Source of the DNA: Amaranthus tricolor
Taxonomy: Eukaryota > Streptophyta > Magnoliopsida > Caryophyllales > Amaranthaceae
Length of the DNA: 64,000 nucleotides
Reading direction: 5' to 3'
NCBI RefSeq assembly: GCF_026212465.1
Contig: NC_080056.1
Span: 22,592,464-22,656,463, forward strand
Made by a program: the position numbers and the translations under genes. Every line of letters begins with the position of its first letter. Within the stretch, counting starts at the first letter, position 1. Positions 11,160 to 21,522 of the stretch are shown piece by piece. The notes beneath the pieces were generated by a model that did no database searches, was not told the origin of the DNA, and worked only from the letters and a program-made list of their open reading frames with translations.

Positions 11160-12393
11160 CACTACTGAAAAACATGGAACTTTTAGACGCTTCCTTTTAG
11201 ACACTTTAGCAACCGTCTAAAAAAACGGAGCCGTTAGACGCTTAATCTTCGACGGTTTAAAGAGTTGGAAATTAGTTCATTAAAAGGGTCAAAAAAATTT
11301 AAAAAAAAAAAAAGAAAAACAAGTGTAATACAAATTGAAATCCCGCTTATTCTAAAACCCAACTCCAAAATCCCGCTCTGTTGTATACATTCTAAAATCC
11401 CGCATTTTTATAACCCTAACCCATGTTCTTCTTCTTCAGCCACACCGTACTAGGGATGGTCATGGGGCAGGTCTGGAGCGGGTCTGGCCAGACCCGGACC
11501 CGGAGCCTTTTATTTTTTATGGATCCTGACCTGGTTTCGGACCCTAATGGTCATAAATTTTAAGACCCAGACCCAGACCCAGACCCTACGGATCTGACGG
11601 ATGTAGGGTCTTTAATAGGTCTTATACAAAGCCTCTTTGATTTGTCAAAATCGAACTTTTGCGAGTCTCTTTGTATTTTGTAAGCAACTTATTATCGTAT
11701 TAAAAACACTTGTTCGAGTGCATAAAATTCAAATAGAAAATAATCATTAAAACGTAAAAACATTTGTCTAAATACATAATTAAAAATCAAATTTAAAAGA
11801 CTAAATGCGATACATAATTTATATTAGAGGAGAAAGAAAAAGTTATGGTTACTGGACACTGGTACTGCGATAGTGCCTTACTAGTTACTTGATTGAGATT
11901 AACGAGAAGGCAAATTAGGCAATCAATATTCAAGGCATTATATATTAATAATAAAAAATTAATATTAGAATTTAGAAATCAGAAATTCAAAATATAAAAT
12001 TTAAAAGTTTAGGGTCCGGGTCCGGGTCTTCACCTTAGGACCCATCAAATATTTTTTGGATCCAGATCTAACCCGGATCCGATGGGTCTCAAAAATTAAG
12101 ACCCAGACCCTTTAAAAAGGGGCGGGTCCGGAACGGGTTCAACAGGGTCCTGAACCGATGACCATCCCTACACCGTACCTTAACCGCCGTTCTTCTTCTT
12201 CAGCGACCCCTAAACCCTGTTCTTCTTCTTCTTTAGAACATATCATCACCGGTCGGCCTTATACTTTTCTTGTAAATTTCTTGTAAATTATTAAACAAAA
12301 TGAAAATTGGTTAGAGTGACTATCGTCTAATGAACACAACCTATAGTACATGGCCAATAATTTTAATTCCTTATAACTTACCTCCATGGTTGT
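11160..12393 (+). mobile_element. 5' end of a CACTA-like element (interrupted)
   Basis: The start CACTACTGAAAAACATGG has the CACTA signature and is followed by subterminal repeats of a short word in both directions (TTTAGACGCTTCC, CCGTCTAAAAAAACGG, CCGTTAGACGCTTAA, CGACGGTTTAAA), as in CACTA ends. The body is interrupted by the hAT-type element at 11451-12170 and by the gypsy element at 12394-17927. Transposase pieces of a CACTA element resume at 17930 in the same orientation, so the two parts probably belonged together. A matching 3' terminus was not found. Confidence 0.6.
11451..12170. mobile_element. Non-autonomous hAT-type element with 8-bp target duplication
   Basis: The 720-bp element has 13-bp inverted ends (TAGGGATGGTCAT and ATGACCATCCCTA) and is flanked by the perfect 8-bp direct repeat CACCGTAC (11443-11450 and 12171-12178). 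An 8-bp duplication and short inverted ends define hAT transposition. The subterminal DNA is unusually G/C rich for this window, with repeated GGGTCCGGGTC / GACCCAGACCC words, while the centre is AT rich. There is no transposase frame, so movement would need an enzyme made elsewhere. Confidence 0.92.
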
Positions 12394-12976
12394 TGTTACG
12401 GTCCGGTTTAAGTGACCCAAAAAATCATATGAAAACATGATCCCGGTTCACAAACGGACACAAATAAATTTTTTTTTTTGATTCGGATCGTCAACGTTCC
12501 AACGGTAAAGGAATATGGTCAACGCAAGAAACAACGCCAAACAAAGAAAACAAGTCAGCGGAAGTCTTTACATACAACTTGAGAGCCTACCGGCCTCTAG
12601 ACTAGTTAAAAAGTTGTACGAAATAAAAAGAAAAACGTCATAAACTTTCGTTACATAAACCGAGTTATTTCGACTCATAAACTTATTACAAAATATATTT
12701 TAGTCTTGATGGTTACGGGTTCTAAGCTGAGTCCTCACTCCAGCCCCCACCTGCAATCAACCTACTGCACGTCGTGTGACAACACGTAGCAGGTTCCAAA
12801 GAACAACCAATACACGTCAGAGACTTCATACATATGTCAAACAGGTTGAATACAAGCATTGTATTTATCCTAGCAGCAAAGGCTCTAATATATATTCATT
12901 ATTCAATATCTCCAATCTTATAACGTTGCCCGTCCTGTTCGGGTCGTTCAAGTATAAATTCAAATATTGCCCGTCC
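12394..12976 (-). repeat. 3' LTR fragment of the gypsy element
   Basis: This segment aligns closely with the start of the full LTR at 15324 (for example TATGAAAACATGATCCCGG, CGTCAACGTTCCAACGG, GAGAGCCTACCGGCCTCTAG). Similarity ends near 12968-12976, where the LTR word GGACGGGC joins the protease frame. About 2 kb of LTR is missing. Confidence 0.85.
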
Positions 12977-13270
12977 TCTAAGCCTTCCATATCAAACACA
13001 TACAAGTCACTAGGAAAAATGACCTTCCCTATTCTTAAGGGCACTTCCTTATACAATCTATCATAATTGTACAATCTTCCCGATGGAACAGCCACTATAT
13101 AAGAAACTTTTTCAAATGTTCCTAAATTCAACTCCTCTACTTTACTCTTTGCAAGAAATGAACATGTTGCACCCGAGTCAAAAAGTACATTAACAACTAC
13201 TGAATGAACGGTGAACGTACTTGTAACTACATCCGTTGCTTGGTCAGCTTCCCTTGCACTGACGGCAGTT
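12977..13270 (-). pseudogene. Gypsy aspartic protease fragment
   Basis: The minus strand encodes VLFDSGATCSFLAKSKVEEL, with the retroviral-type catalytic DSGA, then VAVPSGR, VPLRIG, and FPSDLYVFDMEGLED. This is the N-terminal two-thirds of the protease of Tekay/Del elements. The frame then runs into LTR sequence. It is out of frame with gag, with a frameshift near 13270, so no Gag-Pol fusion could be made as it stands. Confidence 0.8.
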
Positions 13271-14470
13271 ACCCGTCCACCAAACGGCTTTTATTTCTTC
13301 CACTTGATTACCCCCATGTTGCATACCTGACCCTTCGATTCGGTTTCTATCCACCCGGCCCTTTCCCCTACTAATAGGTCGCTGAAACCTCTGAGCAGTG
13401 TTTCCATGATTACCATTTTCGTACTGCAGGTTGACTTGCTTTTCGAAGTTATTCAAATTCTGCTGCCGGTGCTGCCCACCCGGCTGTTGACTCCCACTCC
13501 CTTTCTTGATGTAGCATTTATACTCCCTATGTCCCCTCTTGTGGCAAAAATTACATTCAACCAAATTCCCATCACAATTCTTTCCAGGATAGTTTCCCCT
13601 GCATCTTCTACAGAAATATTTCCTTTCATTGCCATCTCGGTACAGTAATGGCTTAGCAGGCTTCATGTCTCCCCTAAACCCAGAATTTGTACTAGATCTA
13701 CTTCCCTGAAAATTTTCGAAAGTTCTAGCTTTCTTTTGATAAAAGTCCGACGAAATCCCTAATGTTTGGCCTGCAATCTCCTTCCTCTTCTCAGAGCCCT
13801 TACCCTTCTCTTTTTTGTTCTCCTTCCTCAGAATGTTTTCTATTTGAGACGCACGCTTGTACATCTGTTCCAGGGTGTTATAGCGGTCGCTCTCAATATG
13901 TTTTTGAATGTCATATGACAATCCCAGTTCAAATCGCTGCATCTTTTTCTCCTTAGTGGGAACATCGTCAGGACAGTAATGAATATATTCCATAAACTTT
14001 CGGTAATATTCATCAATAGTCATGTCTCCCATCTCCAAACGAGCGAACTCGTTTGACTTATCTTTTCTCACGTGCAAAGGGTATAATTTCTCTCGCATAG
14101 CCCTTTTAAAAAAATTCCCATTAAAGACTCCATTAGTTTGTTCTAATAACCCAGATCTACTATTTGCCCACCAATAGTCGGCTTCACCAACCAAATAAAA
14201 CGCAGCCTGGTTGACCTTCAGTTCCTCTGGGCATTCAACCACATCAAAAAGTTTGTCAAATTCCCTTAACCAAAGCTCGAGATCCGATGGTTCCCCCTTA
14301 CCATTGAAAGTCGAGGGTTTGCTCTGACTGATCCTCTTACTCATATCAGAGGCTAATTCCGACACAGATCTCTCTCGTGGAGTGCCCACATCCGTAAGAG
14401 CTCTTACTAAACTCCTTAGTGTACGGTTGGCACTGTTTCTAGAAAGTCTCTTTCTTGACAAAGGAGGCAT
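13244..14470 (-). CDS. gag: Gypsy Gag (Tekay/Del-like), 408 residues
   Basis: Gag builds the particle that packages the element's RNA. The frame contains the retrotransposon gag domain (about residues 45-215: STFNGKGEPSDLELWLREFD, FYLVGEADYWW, MTIDEYYRKFMEY, RFELGLSYDIQKHI) and a zinc knuckle CNFCHKRGHREYKC that fits CX2CX4HX4C. A basic linker (KKEKGKGSEKRK) and a glutamine/asparagine-rich tail lie on either side of the knuckle. The chosen ATG lies two codons after an in-frame stop of the upstream ORF. The C-terminus (VWWTGNCRQCKGS) is out of register with protease, so a frameshift has probably cut the polyprotein. The frame is otherwise open. Confidence 0.85.
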   Translation of the reverse strand: MPPLSRKRLSRNSANRTLRSLVRALTDVGTPRERSVSELASDMSKRISQSKPSTFNGKGEPSDLELWLREFDKLFDVVECPEELKVNQAAFYLVGEADYWWANSRSGLLEQTNGVFNGNFFKRAMREKLYPLHVRKDKSNEFARLEMGDMTIDEYYRKFMEYIHYCPDDVPTKEKKMQRFELGLSYDIQKHIESDRYNTLEQMYKRASQIENILRKENKKEKGKGSEKRKEIAGQTLGISSDFYQKKARTFENFQGSRSSTNSGFRGDMKPAKPLLYRDGNERKYFCRRCRGNYPGKNCDGNLVECNFCHKRGHREYKCYIKKGSGSQQPGGQHRQQNLNNFEKQVNLQYENGNHGNTAQRFQRPISRGKGRVDRNRIEGSGMQHGGNQVEEIKAVWWTGNCRQCKGS

Positions 14471-14476
14471 CTTATT

Positions 14477-15250
14477 TTAACGCCAAGCGTCCCAAGTGTC
14501 AGCACTCTCATCATAGCTTGCTAAGTCAAAGTCCTCATCATTTGCATCTTCCCCAGAATCAGAGCTGGAGTTCAAGTGCGCATCTTCTGATTCACTATCA
14601 CTATTCCTAGGGTGGTCTATTGGTACTTCCTCCACGTCTTCTTCGGGATCCTCTTCATTTGAGCAACTCCTATCAAACCCAGTCCCATATCCATACAGAT
14701 CATAGTGCGACCCCCAATTGCCACTCTTATCTTCGTTGCAAATCTCTACATAATTAGGTGGTTCTCGCTTAGGCTTCCACATTTCGACATCACTCTCCGA
14801 TTGAACCTCGATTTCCACTAGTGGAGGGTTGGGTAGGTTCCGCTCCTTCAAGGGTTCCATGACCACATCAGTGTCGTCTGATATGTGGGGCTCGCCTTCC
14901 TCCTCGGGTTCTACATTTTTCCTAGATTCGGACAAACGACGTAACTCATTTAGGTCTAAATCTAAATCATAACATACCCTATCAGCCTTTGCCTTAACCA
15001 TGCGCATCCTCTTCCTATAATCTCGGATACTTTCACCATCCCTTATTTTCCAAATGTCAGCATTGGAGACTTCTCTCCAGGCAGTCTCTAGGTCAAACAT
15101 CAGTATCTTACTAGACTTCCCGGGGGTGAGTGAGTCCAAGGGTGTTTTTCCCTTATCCATATATCCTAATTCTTCACGAAAGTACAAACAAAACATTACT
15201 TTCACAAACAACCTACAACGCAAACACATTCCAACAATTTTACGTCCCAA
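14477..15250 (-). CDS. Acidic ORF upstream of and in frame with gag
   Basis: This 257-residue frame lies between the primer binding site and gag. It has a charged middle (IRDYRKRMRMVKAKADRVCY) and a strongly acidic C-terminal half rich in aspartate, glutamate and serine (CSNEEDPEEDVEEVPIDHPR, SDSESEDAHLNSSSDSGEDA). It ends with TAA, then two sense codons, then the gag ATG, all in one frame. I recognise no domain. Small upstream ORFs occur in some gypsy lineages, but the role is unknown. The true start may be the later Met at GYMDKGKT, because the first 30 residues are hydrophobic and unlike the rest. Confidence 0.55.
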   Translation of the reverse strand: MGRKIVGMCLRCRLFVKVMFCLYFREELGYMDKGKTPLDSLTPGKSSKILMFDLETAWREVSNADIWKIRDGESIRDYRKRMRMVKAKADRVCYDLDLDLNELRRLSESRKNVEPEEEGEPHISDDTDVVMEPLKERNLPNPPLVEIEVQSESDVEMWKPKREPPNYVEICNEDKSGNWGSHYDLYGYGTGFDRSCSNEEDPEEDVEEVPIDHPRNSDSESEDAHLNSSSDSGEDANDEDFDLASYDESADTWDAWR

Positions 15251-15309
15251 CGACTACTTCCCAACTCTCTACTAAGGTTGTTAATTCCTTTATCATATGA
15301 GGAACGTTG

Positions 15310-15321
15310 GCTCTGATACCA
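15310..15321 (-). promoter_or_regulatory. tRNA-Met primer binding site of gypsy element
   Basis: The minus strand reads TGGTATCAGAGC two bases after the LTR end, the usual complement of the plant initiator tRNA-Met 3' end. It fixes the LTR boundary at 15324 and the minus orientation. Confidence 0.9.
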
Positions 15322-15323
15322 AT

Positions 15324-16779
15324 TGTAACGGCCCGGTTTAAGTGACCCGAAAAATCATATGAAAACATGATCCCGGTTCATAAACGGACACAAATAAATT
15401 TTTTTTTTACTCGGATCGTCAACGTTCCAACGGTAAAGGAATATGGTCAACGCAAGAAACAACGCCAAACAAAGAAAACAAGTCAGCGGAAGTCTTTACA
15501 TACAACTCGAGAGCCTACCGGCCTCTAGACTAGCTAAAAAGTTGTAGAAATAAAAAGAAAAACGTCATAAACTTTCGTTACATAAACTAAGTTATTTCGA
15601 ATCATAAACTTATTACAAAATATATCTTAGTCTTGATGGTTACGGGTTCTAAGCTGAGTCCTCACTCCAGCCCCCACCTGCAATCAACCTACTGCACGTC
15701 GTGTGACAACACGTAGCAGGTTCCAAAGAACAACCAATACACGTCAGAGACTTCATACATATGTCAAACAGGTTGAATACAAGCATTGTGTTTATCCTAG
15801 CATGCAAAGGCTCTAATATATATTCATTATTCAATATCTCCAATCTTGTAACATTGCCCGTCCTGTTTGGGTCGTTCAAGTATAAACCATTTATTTCTTT
15901 TAGATAATTCCAACTTGTAACGTTGCCCGTCCTGTTCGGGTCGTTCAAGTATAAATTCAAATATTTTTGGTGGAATACACTTGGGAGAGCTAATCCCAAG
16001 GCAACCACCGACCTAAGACGTTGCCCGTCCTGTTCGGGCCGCCAAATGCTAAAGTATGCATACCCCCATGGTGACCGTAATGATCCAAAACTGCCATGGG
16101 AACAATAATATAATAAACCAAACCAATCGTTAACCCCTTTGGGTAACATAACCAAGCGCCAACCCCTTTAGGTGACAAACACATAAATTCTCAATTTCCA
16201 ATTAATTATTTCATATTATTGGAGGTGTGTAATCCTTATGTGATTTACAATGCCTCGATTAGAAATGAAACAACACTACTTGCACAACCATATAAACAGT
16301 ATGGTCTAAGCGTGTATCTTAAACGCTGCAAACACACGTTGCTCAAGCACAATAGGAATTTTGCCCTCTTATAAATCGAGGTCCTATATAACATACACAA
16401 AACGATCACATATTAGATCGTATTTACACATTTAATCCACTCCATACCACTAAGATATCACTAAGACTTGATAATTTTAAATGTTTTCATCCAATTTCCA
16501 ATGATTCCAAAAATTAATTTCTGACCAGAAACTTTATTGGCCATTTCAGACATTGTAGAAAATTCAAATGAAAAATCCAACTTCGCCGTTGCGTTCGGAA
16601 CGCGTCAATTACCTTGGGTACAAAATTTCATAATTTCTAACATCCATTTACTATTTTTAATTATTTTAAGCGTTTAACAAGTTTTTAACGCAACGGTGCT
16701 TAAAACAACGGAAAACGACTAACGTTTCCGAGTCGGTACCTCTAACGAGGCGGAACAGCTGCTGCCGCCGACATTTATA

Positions 16780-16858
<79 letters not shown>

Positions 16859-17927
16859 TTATTCATTATTATTATTAGTTTATATATACATTATCAACCC
16901 TTTTTAAATTTCATGACCAAAATAACTCTTGCAAGGTCAAATTCACAAAATCCTTCAAGAGACTTGAAATTTCATAAATTATGATAACTAAATTAAATAC
17001 TTAATTGTCTTAACAAATTAAATTTTGTAGAGAATTACAAAAATAAATCACTCTTTTAAATCAAGACACACATATATATAAATATAACACAATCCTTCAA
17101 GTAAATCAAATTTTGCTAAAGGATTATTAAACCCTTGGATGACTACATAACTTAATCCATACCAACTTAATTTCTACTAACAAATTGAAATTTAGTTAGA
17201 GAAATTTAAACCAAAAAAGAAATTTATTGGAATATCAACAAAACTCAATTCTTATAAAAAATTTAAACTTTGTTAAAGAATATAAATCAAGAACATAACT
17301 TAATCCTTTTAACAAAATTAAGGTTTATTAAAGGATTGTTAAATAAAATTACATAAAAATATACTCAATCCTCCTCAAAGTCATAGGATATTATCATACA
17401 TAAAATGTAATTCATCTTAGAAAACTTTGTATATAAAATCTATAACTAGCAATTCAATTAAACTTACCTCTTTGATCAAAAGATTGAATGGAAGAACAAG
17501 AGAACAATTTTTTTTCTTGAAATGCCGAATCACAAGCCCAAAGGAGAGAATTTTTCTGTTTTTTTTTTGTTCAATTGGAAGCTTAGAAGGGTGAACAACT
17601 CAAATGGTTTTCAAAAGGATTAATAGGCAATTAAGGGATGAGCTTAATGTGCCTTAATACACACTTATGAGAGGAGTTACAAGACTCCTCCCATTCCTTC
17701 ACACAACCGGTCACCCTTCACCTTCCCTAATCTTTTACTTTTTTTAATTAATTAATTAATTAATTATATAATTGTCTCTTTTGTTTTTGTTAAAAGTAGA
17801 AAAGAAATATTACGCAATAACAACGTATGCGATAAAACGCGTTACCGTTAAATAAACTTACTTCGTTTCTTATAATTAAACATGTAAAATAATATAATTT
17901 AAATCCGATAATTTACGGGGTGTTACA
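15324..17927 (-). repeat. 5' LTR of the gypsy element (about 2.6 kb)
   Basis: On the minus strand the LTR begins TGTAACACCCCGTAAAT and ends CCGGGCCGTTACA, next to the primer binding site. It contains three copies of a short word (GTTGCCCGTCCTGTTCGGG on the plus strand, near 15853, 15922 and 16020), the second and third with small changes, and an ATT microsatellite. The apparent frames here (for example 15649-16155) are non-coding LTR. Confidence 0.88.
16781..16858. repeat. (ATT)n microsatellite
   Basis: About 26 perfect ATT units inside the gypsy LTR. The poly-isoleucine frame on the minus strand is an artefact of this repeat. Confidence 0.97.
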
Positions 17928-17929
17928 TT

Positions 17930-19780
17930 TGTGTATGAAGCCATCTTCATTTATTTTGTCGATGCTCATTCTTGGCAAGGAAGGGCCAGGGAATAATATT
18001 GACATTTATAATGTCCTTTGATACATGAGTTGAAATTGTTGTGGAAAGGCGTCAATGTTTTTGATTCGTACACTAATGTGAATTTCAAACTTCAAGCAGC
18101 TTTAATGTGGACAATTAACGACTTTCCAGCTTACGCCATGTTCATTGGAAAGAAAATATAGATGTGGATCCAGATGAGGTTGTCCAAGTAGAAGGTATAC
18201 ATACTTAAATGATCTTAATATGCATATTTGATATAAATTGTGCATTTATTATTAATTGCTTTTTCGATTAACCAGAGATAACAGAGAATGAGTCTCCCAA
18301 ATTAGGAATAATGGAGGGGACTATAGTTGCTAGGCATGTTTGGTGTTTACCATCAGGAAGAGGGATCATTGTTCATTTTAATAAATATGATCAACCAATT
18401 AGAAGGGGGGGACTTGTACTTGTTCATTTTCTGTCTGAATTGTCAAAAGATGGAACCTTTTGTCCACTTGGAGCACAAAATTGGAAGTGTGTTGATGATC
18501 ATTACAAGTAAAGGATCATTAAAACGGTTTGGGTATGCATTAAATATTCTTTATTATTATAATTTGATATTACTATTCTCACTATATGGTTATTTGACAA
18601 AGGAGATTCTCACCATATGTATAGGATAAATTTGTGTTACTTGATACAAGTTTCGTCAAATGATATTGTCACATATAAATATGAAGTGGAAGCATTACAA
18701 GTGGGAGCTTCAAAGGGACTATTATCAGCCTAATGTGACAAAGGAGAAGATAATTGAGAATATGCCTAAAAATGTGATAAAAGAACAGTGTATTAGCTTG
18801 GTTTCTTACTAGACCTTAGAAAAGTTCAAGGTATTTATACATAGTGTATTATAACATATTATAACAAACTAATAATTTCACATTGACAGAAATTATCAAC
18901 ACAGGGAAAAAGAGCTCGTGAAATAAATAATCATGTACATACTATTGGGTCAAAGAGTTATGCTCAATGGGAAACTGAATTTGTAATTATGAATACAATT
19001 ATTGTTATTGCTTATAATGAGACAATTGCATTTGCTTGTTTTTGCTGTTGCTAGGTTACTTAAATTTAATTTATGACGCCTATATTTGTGATAAGTTTAT
19101 TTCTTTGGGATAATCCGTTACTTTTAAATAGGTTAAGTTAAATCATAGAGAACCTAGTGGGCTAGAAATGTGGAAACGTACACACACTACAAAGAGTGGT
19201 GGTTATGTAGAGGGTACATCCACTCAAGAATTCATGGTATATTAGAGTATTTAATTGGAAACATTTATCATTATGACAAATGTGATTGCATATTTCATTT
19301 ATACTTTTGTATTGTTATAGGACATTGCTGAAAGTAGGGTTAATAAACGTTTACATGATTCGAAACAACCTCGTGAGGTGATTGAGACAGAAGTTCTTAA
19401 TGAGATGATGTATCAACAAGACAAACCTAATCAGTGTGTTGTTGGTTATGGTCATGGGTTTAGTAGATCTCACGTGTTTGGTATTGAAGCTCAATTACGA
19501 ATGAAACAACAAGATAGGTGATTGTGGTGGTACTTTAAGTGATTTTATGGGGCTTAAATCCTACCTATTGTCTGTTGAGAGAAAAAGTGATGAGGTTATG
19601 AGAAAAAATGATGAGATTATTTCCCAATTACAAAACAAAATGATGAGGTTACTTCCCAACTTTTTAAAAAAAAATTAAGCAGTTGAAGAATTAAGAGCTC
19701 AAAATCAAAAAATTCTCACTCAGCTTGCATTAGTCTTAGATCAATTACAACAAAATCAAATGACAAGTAAAAATCATTAT
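17930..19780 (+). pseudogene. CACTA transposase pieces (TNP2 plus Transposase_24)
   Basis: Bases 17935-18150 encode the TNP2 core (GKEGPGNNIDIYNV, LLWKGVNVFDSYTNVNFKLQ, AALMWTINDFPAYAMF), the Transposase_21 region of CACTA transposases. This is fused by deletion to the DUF4216 tail (DVDPDEVVQVE) before a GTATAC donor. A second gene follows: an exon with RHVWCLPSGRGIIVHFNKYD and GTFCPLGAQNWKCVDDHYK, then WKHYKWELQRDYYQ, then KLSTQGKRAREINNH and HTTKSGGYVEGTSTQEF, and a C-terminal coiled-coil-like stretch (EELRAQNQKILTQL). These match Transposase_24. Stops near 18017, 18829 and 19678 and missing segments show that it is dead. Confidence 0.8.
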
Positions 19781-20296
19781 TATTTTTATCATCCATCGAA
19801 TCTTTTTCATATATTACTTTTTAGTGCTTATGTAGAAGTGTAGTTTCTAGTTTTTTTATGTTATGTGCAATTATGCTTGCAGTTGGATGAAGTAGATATG
19901 ATAATGACTTATATAAAGTTTTTTATATTCATGGGGAGTTTGGTAATTAAGGTAATCCCATATTTGAAGATAATTGTTGGCCTTGAATCACAAACAGGGA
20001 GTGTGTATTTTGGCTAAAGTTAGTGCATTTTGTTTGATTTGTTGCAGATTTTTGCAGCTGATGTTCATATTATGACTCACAAATCATCTTTTGCGAAGGT
20101 CTGGACACTAGAGTGGAAATTGCAACATAATGAAAACAATTCTGCAAGCCTTCAACTTTTGACAAACTTAACTTTTAAATTTTGCTCCCTTAAACATCGA
20201 TGAAAATATATGTGTATGTGAATATTGATCAAATTAGGCACCTATTTTGCTTGGACTTTTTTAACCAAGCTACAAAAACTTAAGGTCAAAGCTACA
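19781..20296. other. No recognised gene
   Basis: About 500 bp between the CACTA coding remnant and the Sirevirus ORF. No CACTA 3' terminus and no LTR terminus could be recognised. Confidence 0.35.
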
Positions 20297-21016
20297 TCAA
20301 TGAATGTATGTGCGTATATGAATATCAAACTTATATAACAATTTATGCAAAGGAGATAGAATGTTGCGGCTAATCTTTCCTTTCTTTTGATTAATTCCTA
20401 AATATTTTAGAACAATCTTTTCATTAATTCCAGAAAAAAATACAATTTTCGAACCAACATGGTATGTATCAAAACCAACAGTAGGAACATTGAACCATTC
20501 CCCCAACATCAAATTGTTAAATTCTATTTTTATTTCCTTAACAGTGCTTGAACATACTCCACTATCTATAGAAAAGTTTAAGATAAATTCATGCATTAGG
20601 TTTAGGAATATTGGTTTGCAACAAAAATCTGACATTAATATTTCCCATTTTTGATTTTGTAAAATGGCGTGAAGTTGTGGGAAGGGAGTAGAATCATACC
20701 AGTACTTGTCTAAACCAAACCCTACTGACATTTCCTTAGAGATTTCTTCAGCACTATCGGGATCAGTAATCATCGAACGTTTGGTTGTTTTAGATGATGA
20801 ACCACCTTTTGGTGTGGAGATCTGGCGTTTGGTTCCTGCATGTATTGTGGATGGAATTCGGGTTTCATTATTGGTTGCAATAGATGAGGATGGTAGAGCA
20901 TCAATCTGTGATGAAGGATGAACCACCTTAAGAGGTTGCGGTTGTGAAATTTTACAGGATTGTGGTGTTTTCTTGTTCACCTTCTTGCCGGATTTTGAGA
21001 TCTTTGGTGTCTTCAT
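20297..21016 (-). CDS. Extra ORF downstream of Sirevirus pol (plant transposon protein type)
   Basis: This 239-residue frame is basic and serine/proline rich at its N-terminus (MKTPKISKSGKKVNKKTPQS, STPKGGSSSKTTKRS) and then carries a domain with IKIEFNNLMLGEWFNVPTVG and KIVLKYLGINQKKGKIS. That domain resembles the putative plant transposon protein family often found in retroelements. It lies about 500 bp downstream of copia pol on the same strand, where Sireviruses such as SIRE1 carry an additional env-like ORF. No signal peptide or membrane segment is seen, so calling it an envelope protein is not justified. It may be truncated at its C-terminus. A related short frame sits downstream of another copia end at 59734-59961. 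Confidence 0.6.
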   Translation of the reverse strand: MKTPKISKSGKKVNKKTPQSCKISQPQPLKVVHPSSQIDALPSSSIATNNETRIPSTIHAGTKRQISTPKGGSSSKTTKRSMITDPDSAEEISKEMSVGFGLDKYWYDSTPFPQLHAILQNQKWEILMSDFCCKPIFLNLMHEFILNFSIDSGVCSSTVKEIKIEFNNLMLGEWFNVPTVGFDTYHVGSKIVFFSGINEKIVLKYLGINQKKGKISRNILSPLHKLLYKFDIHIRTYIH

Positions 21017-21522
21017 TGTGATTTTGAAAGTGTTTTGAGAGAAGGAAGGTAATGAGTGACGTTTGCTGAGGAAAATGAGTAGACGTGTGAGGTGTGACGT
21101 GAGGAAGGGGTTAATATATGGGTGAGGGGATGGTTAATGAGAGGTTTAACGCTTCACGACATTAATTAGTTCATGTGAAATCAATTTGTTAATGAAGAGT
21201 TGGAGGGTAGATTCATGGAATGAGTAAATAAATCCAATTCGCATTATTTTATTTAGTTGAGTTGACCATCTATAAGAAAAATTATGAAAATTATAAAAAT
21301 TAAAAGATGACATTATTATATTACTTTGTGATAATAAATATAACGAACACATGCTGCTTCGGTCTGATCAATTCAAAACATGCAATCAAAAAGACATTCA
21401 TAGTACGTACTTTATTAACTATATACCTAATCCCTTCAATAATTAATTTTCAATCAAGGTTTTGTGGATGATTTAACCTTTTCAATTTCATGGTGCTTTA
21501 TGGGGAATTTTTTCCGTTAACT
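21017..21522. other. Spacer between extra ORF and pol, no gene
   Basis: AT-rich DNA between the Sirevirus pol stop and the downstream ORF. No LTR end or polypurine tract was recognised. Short frames here have no motif. Confidence 0.4.

Larger units (their letters stand above)
12394..17927 (-). mobile_element. Ty3/gypsy element (Tekay/Del-like), internally deleted
   Basis: Read on the minus strand: a 5' LTR (17927-15324, starting TGTAACACCCCG), a primer binding site TGGTATCAGAGC, an upstream acidic ORF, gag with a CCHC knuckle, the start of protease, then a jump straight into the distal part of the 3' LTR. Reverse transcriptase, RNase H and integrase are missing. Flanks GTTGT (12389-12393) and TTTGT (17928-17932) could be a target duplication with one change. 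The gag type, long LTR and LTR start fit the Tekay/Del chromovirus group; the missing integrase prevents a check of the chromodomain. Confidence 0.82.

Noticed and set aside
15649..16184. Frames in the gypsy LTR, including repeated LNDPNRTGN peptides
   Set aside because: The peptide repeat comes from the short repeated LTR word; the region is defined as LTR by the primer binding site and the TGTAACACC end.
18311..18511. Host gene exon (RHVWCLPSGRGIIVHFNKYD)
   Set aside because: The block belongs to Transposase_24 proteins and follows a TNP2 fragment in the same direction.
20297..21016. Calling the extra Sirevirus ORF an envelope gene
   Set aside because: No signal peptide, membrane segment or cleavage-like site is visible; only position supports that name.
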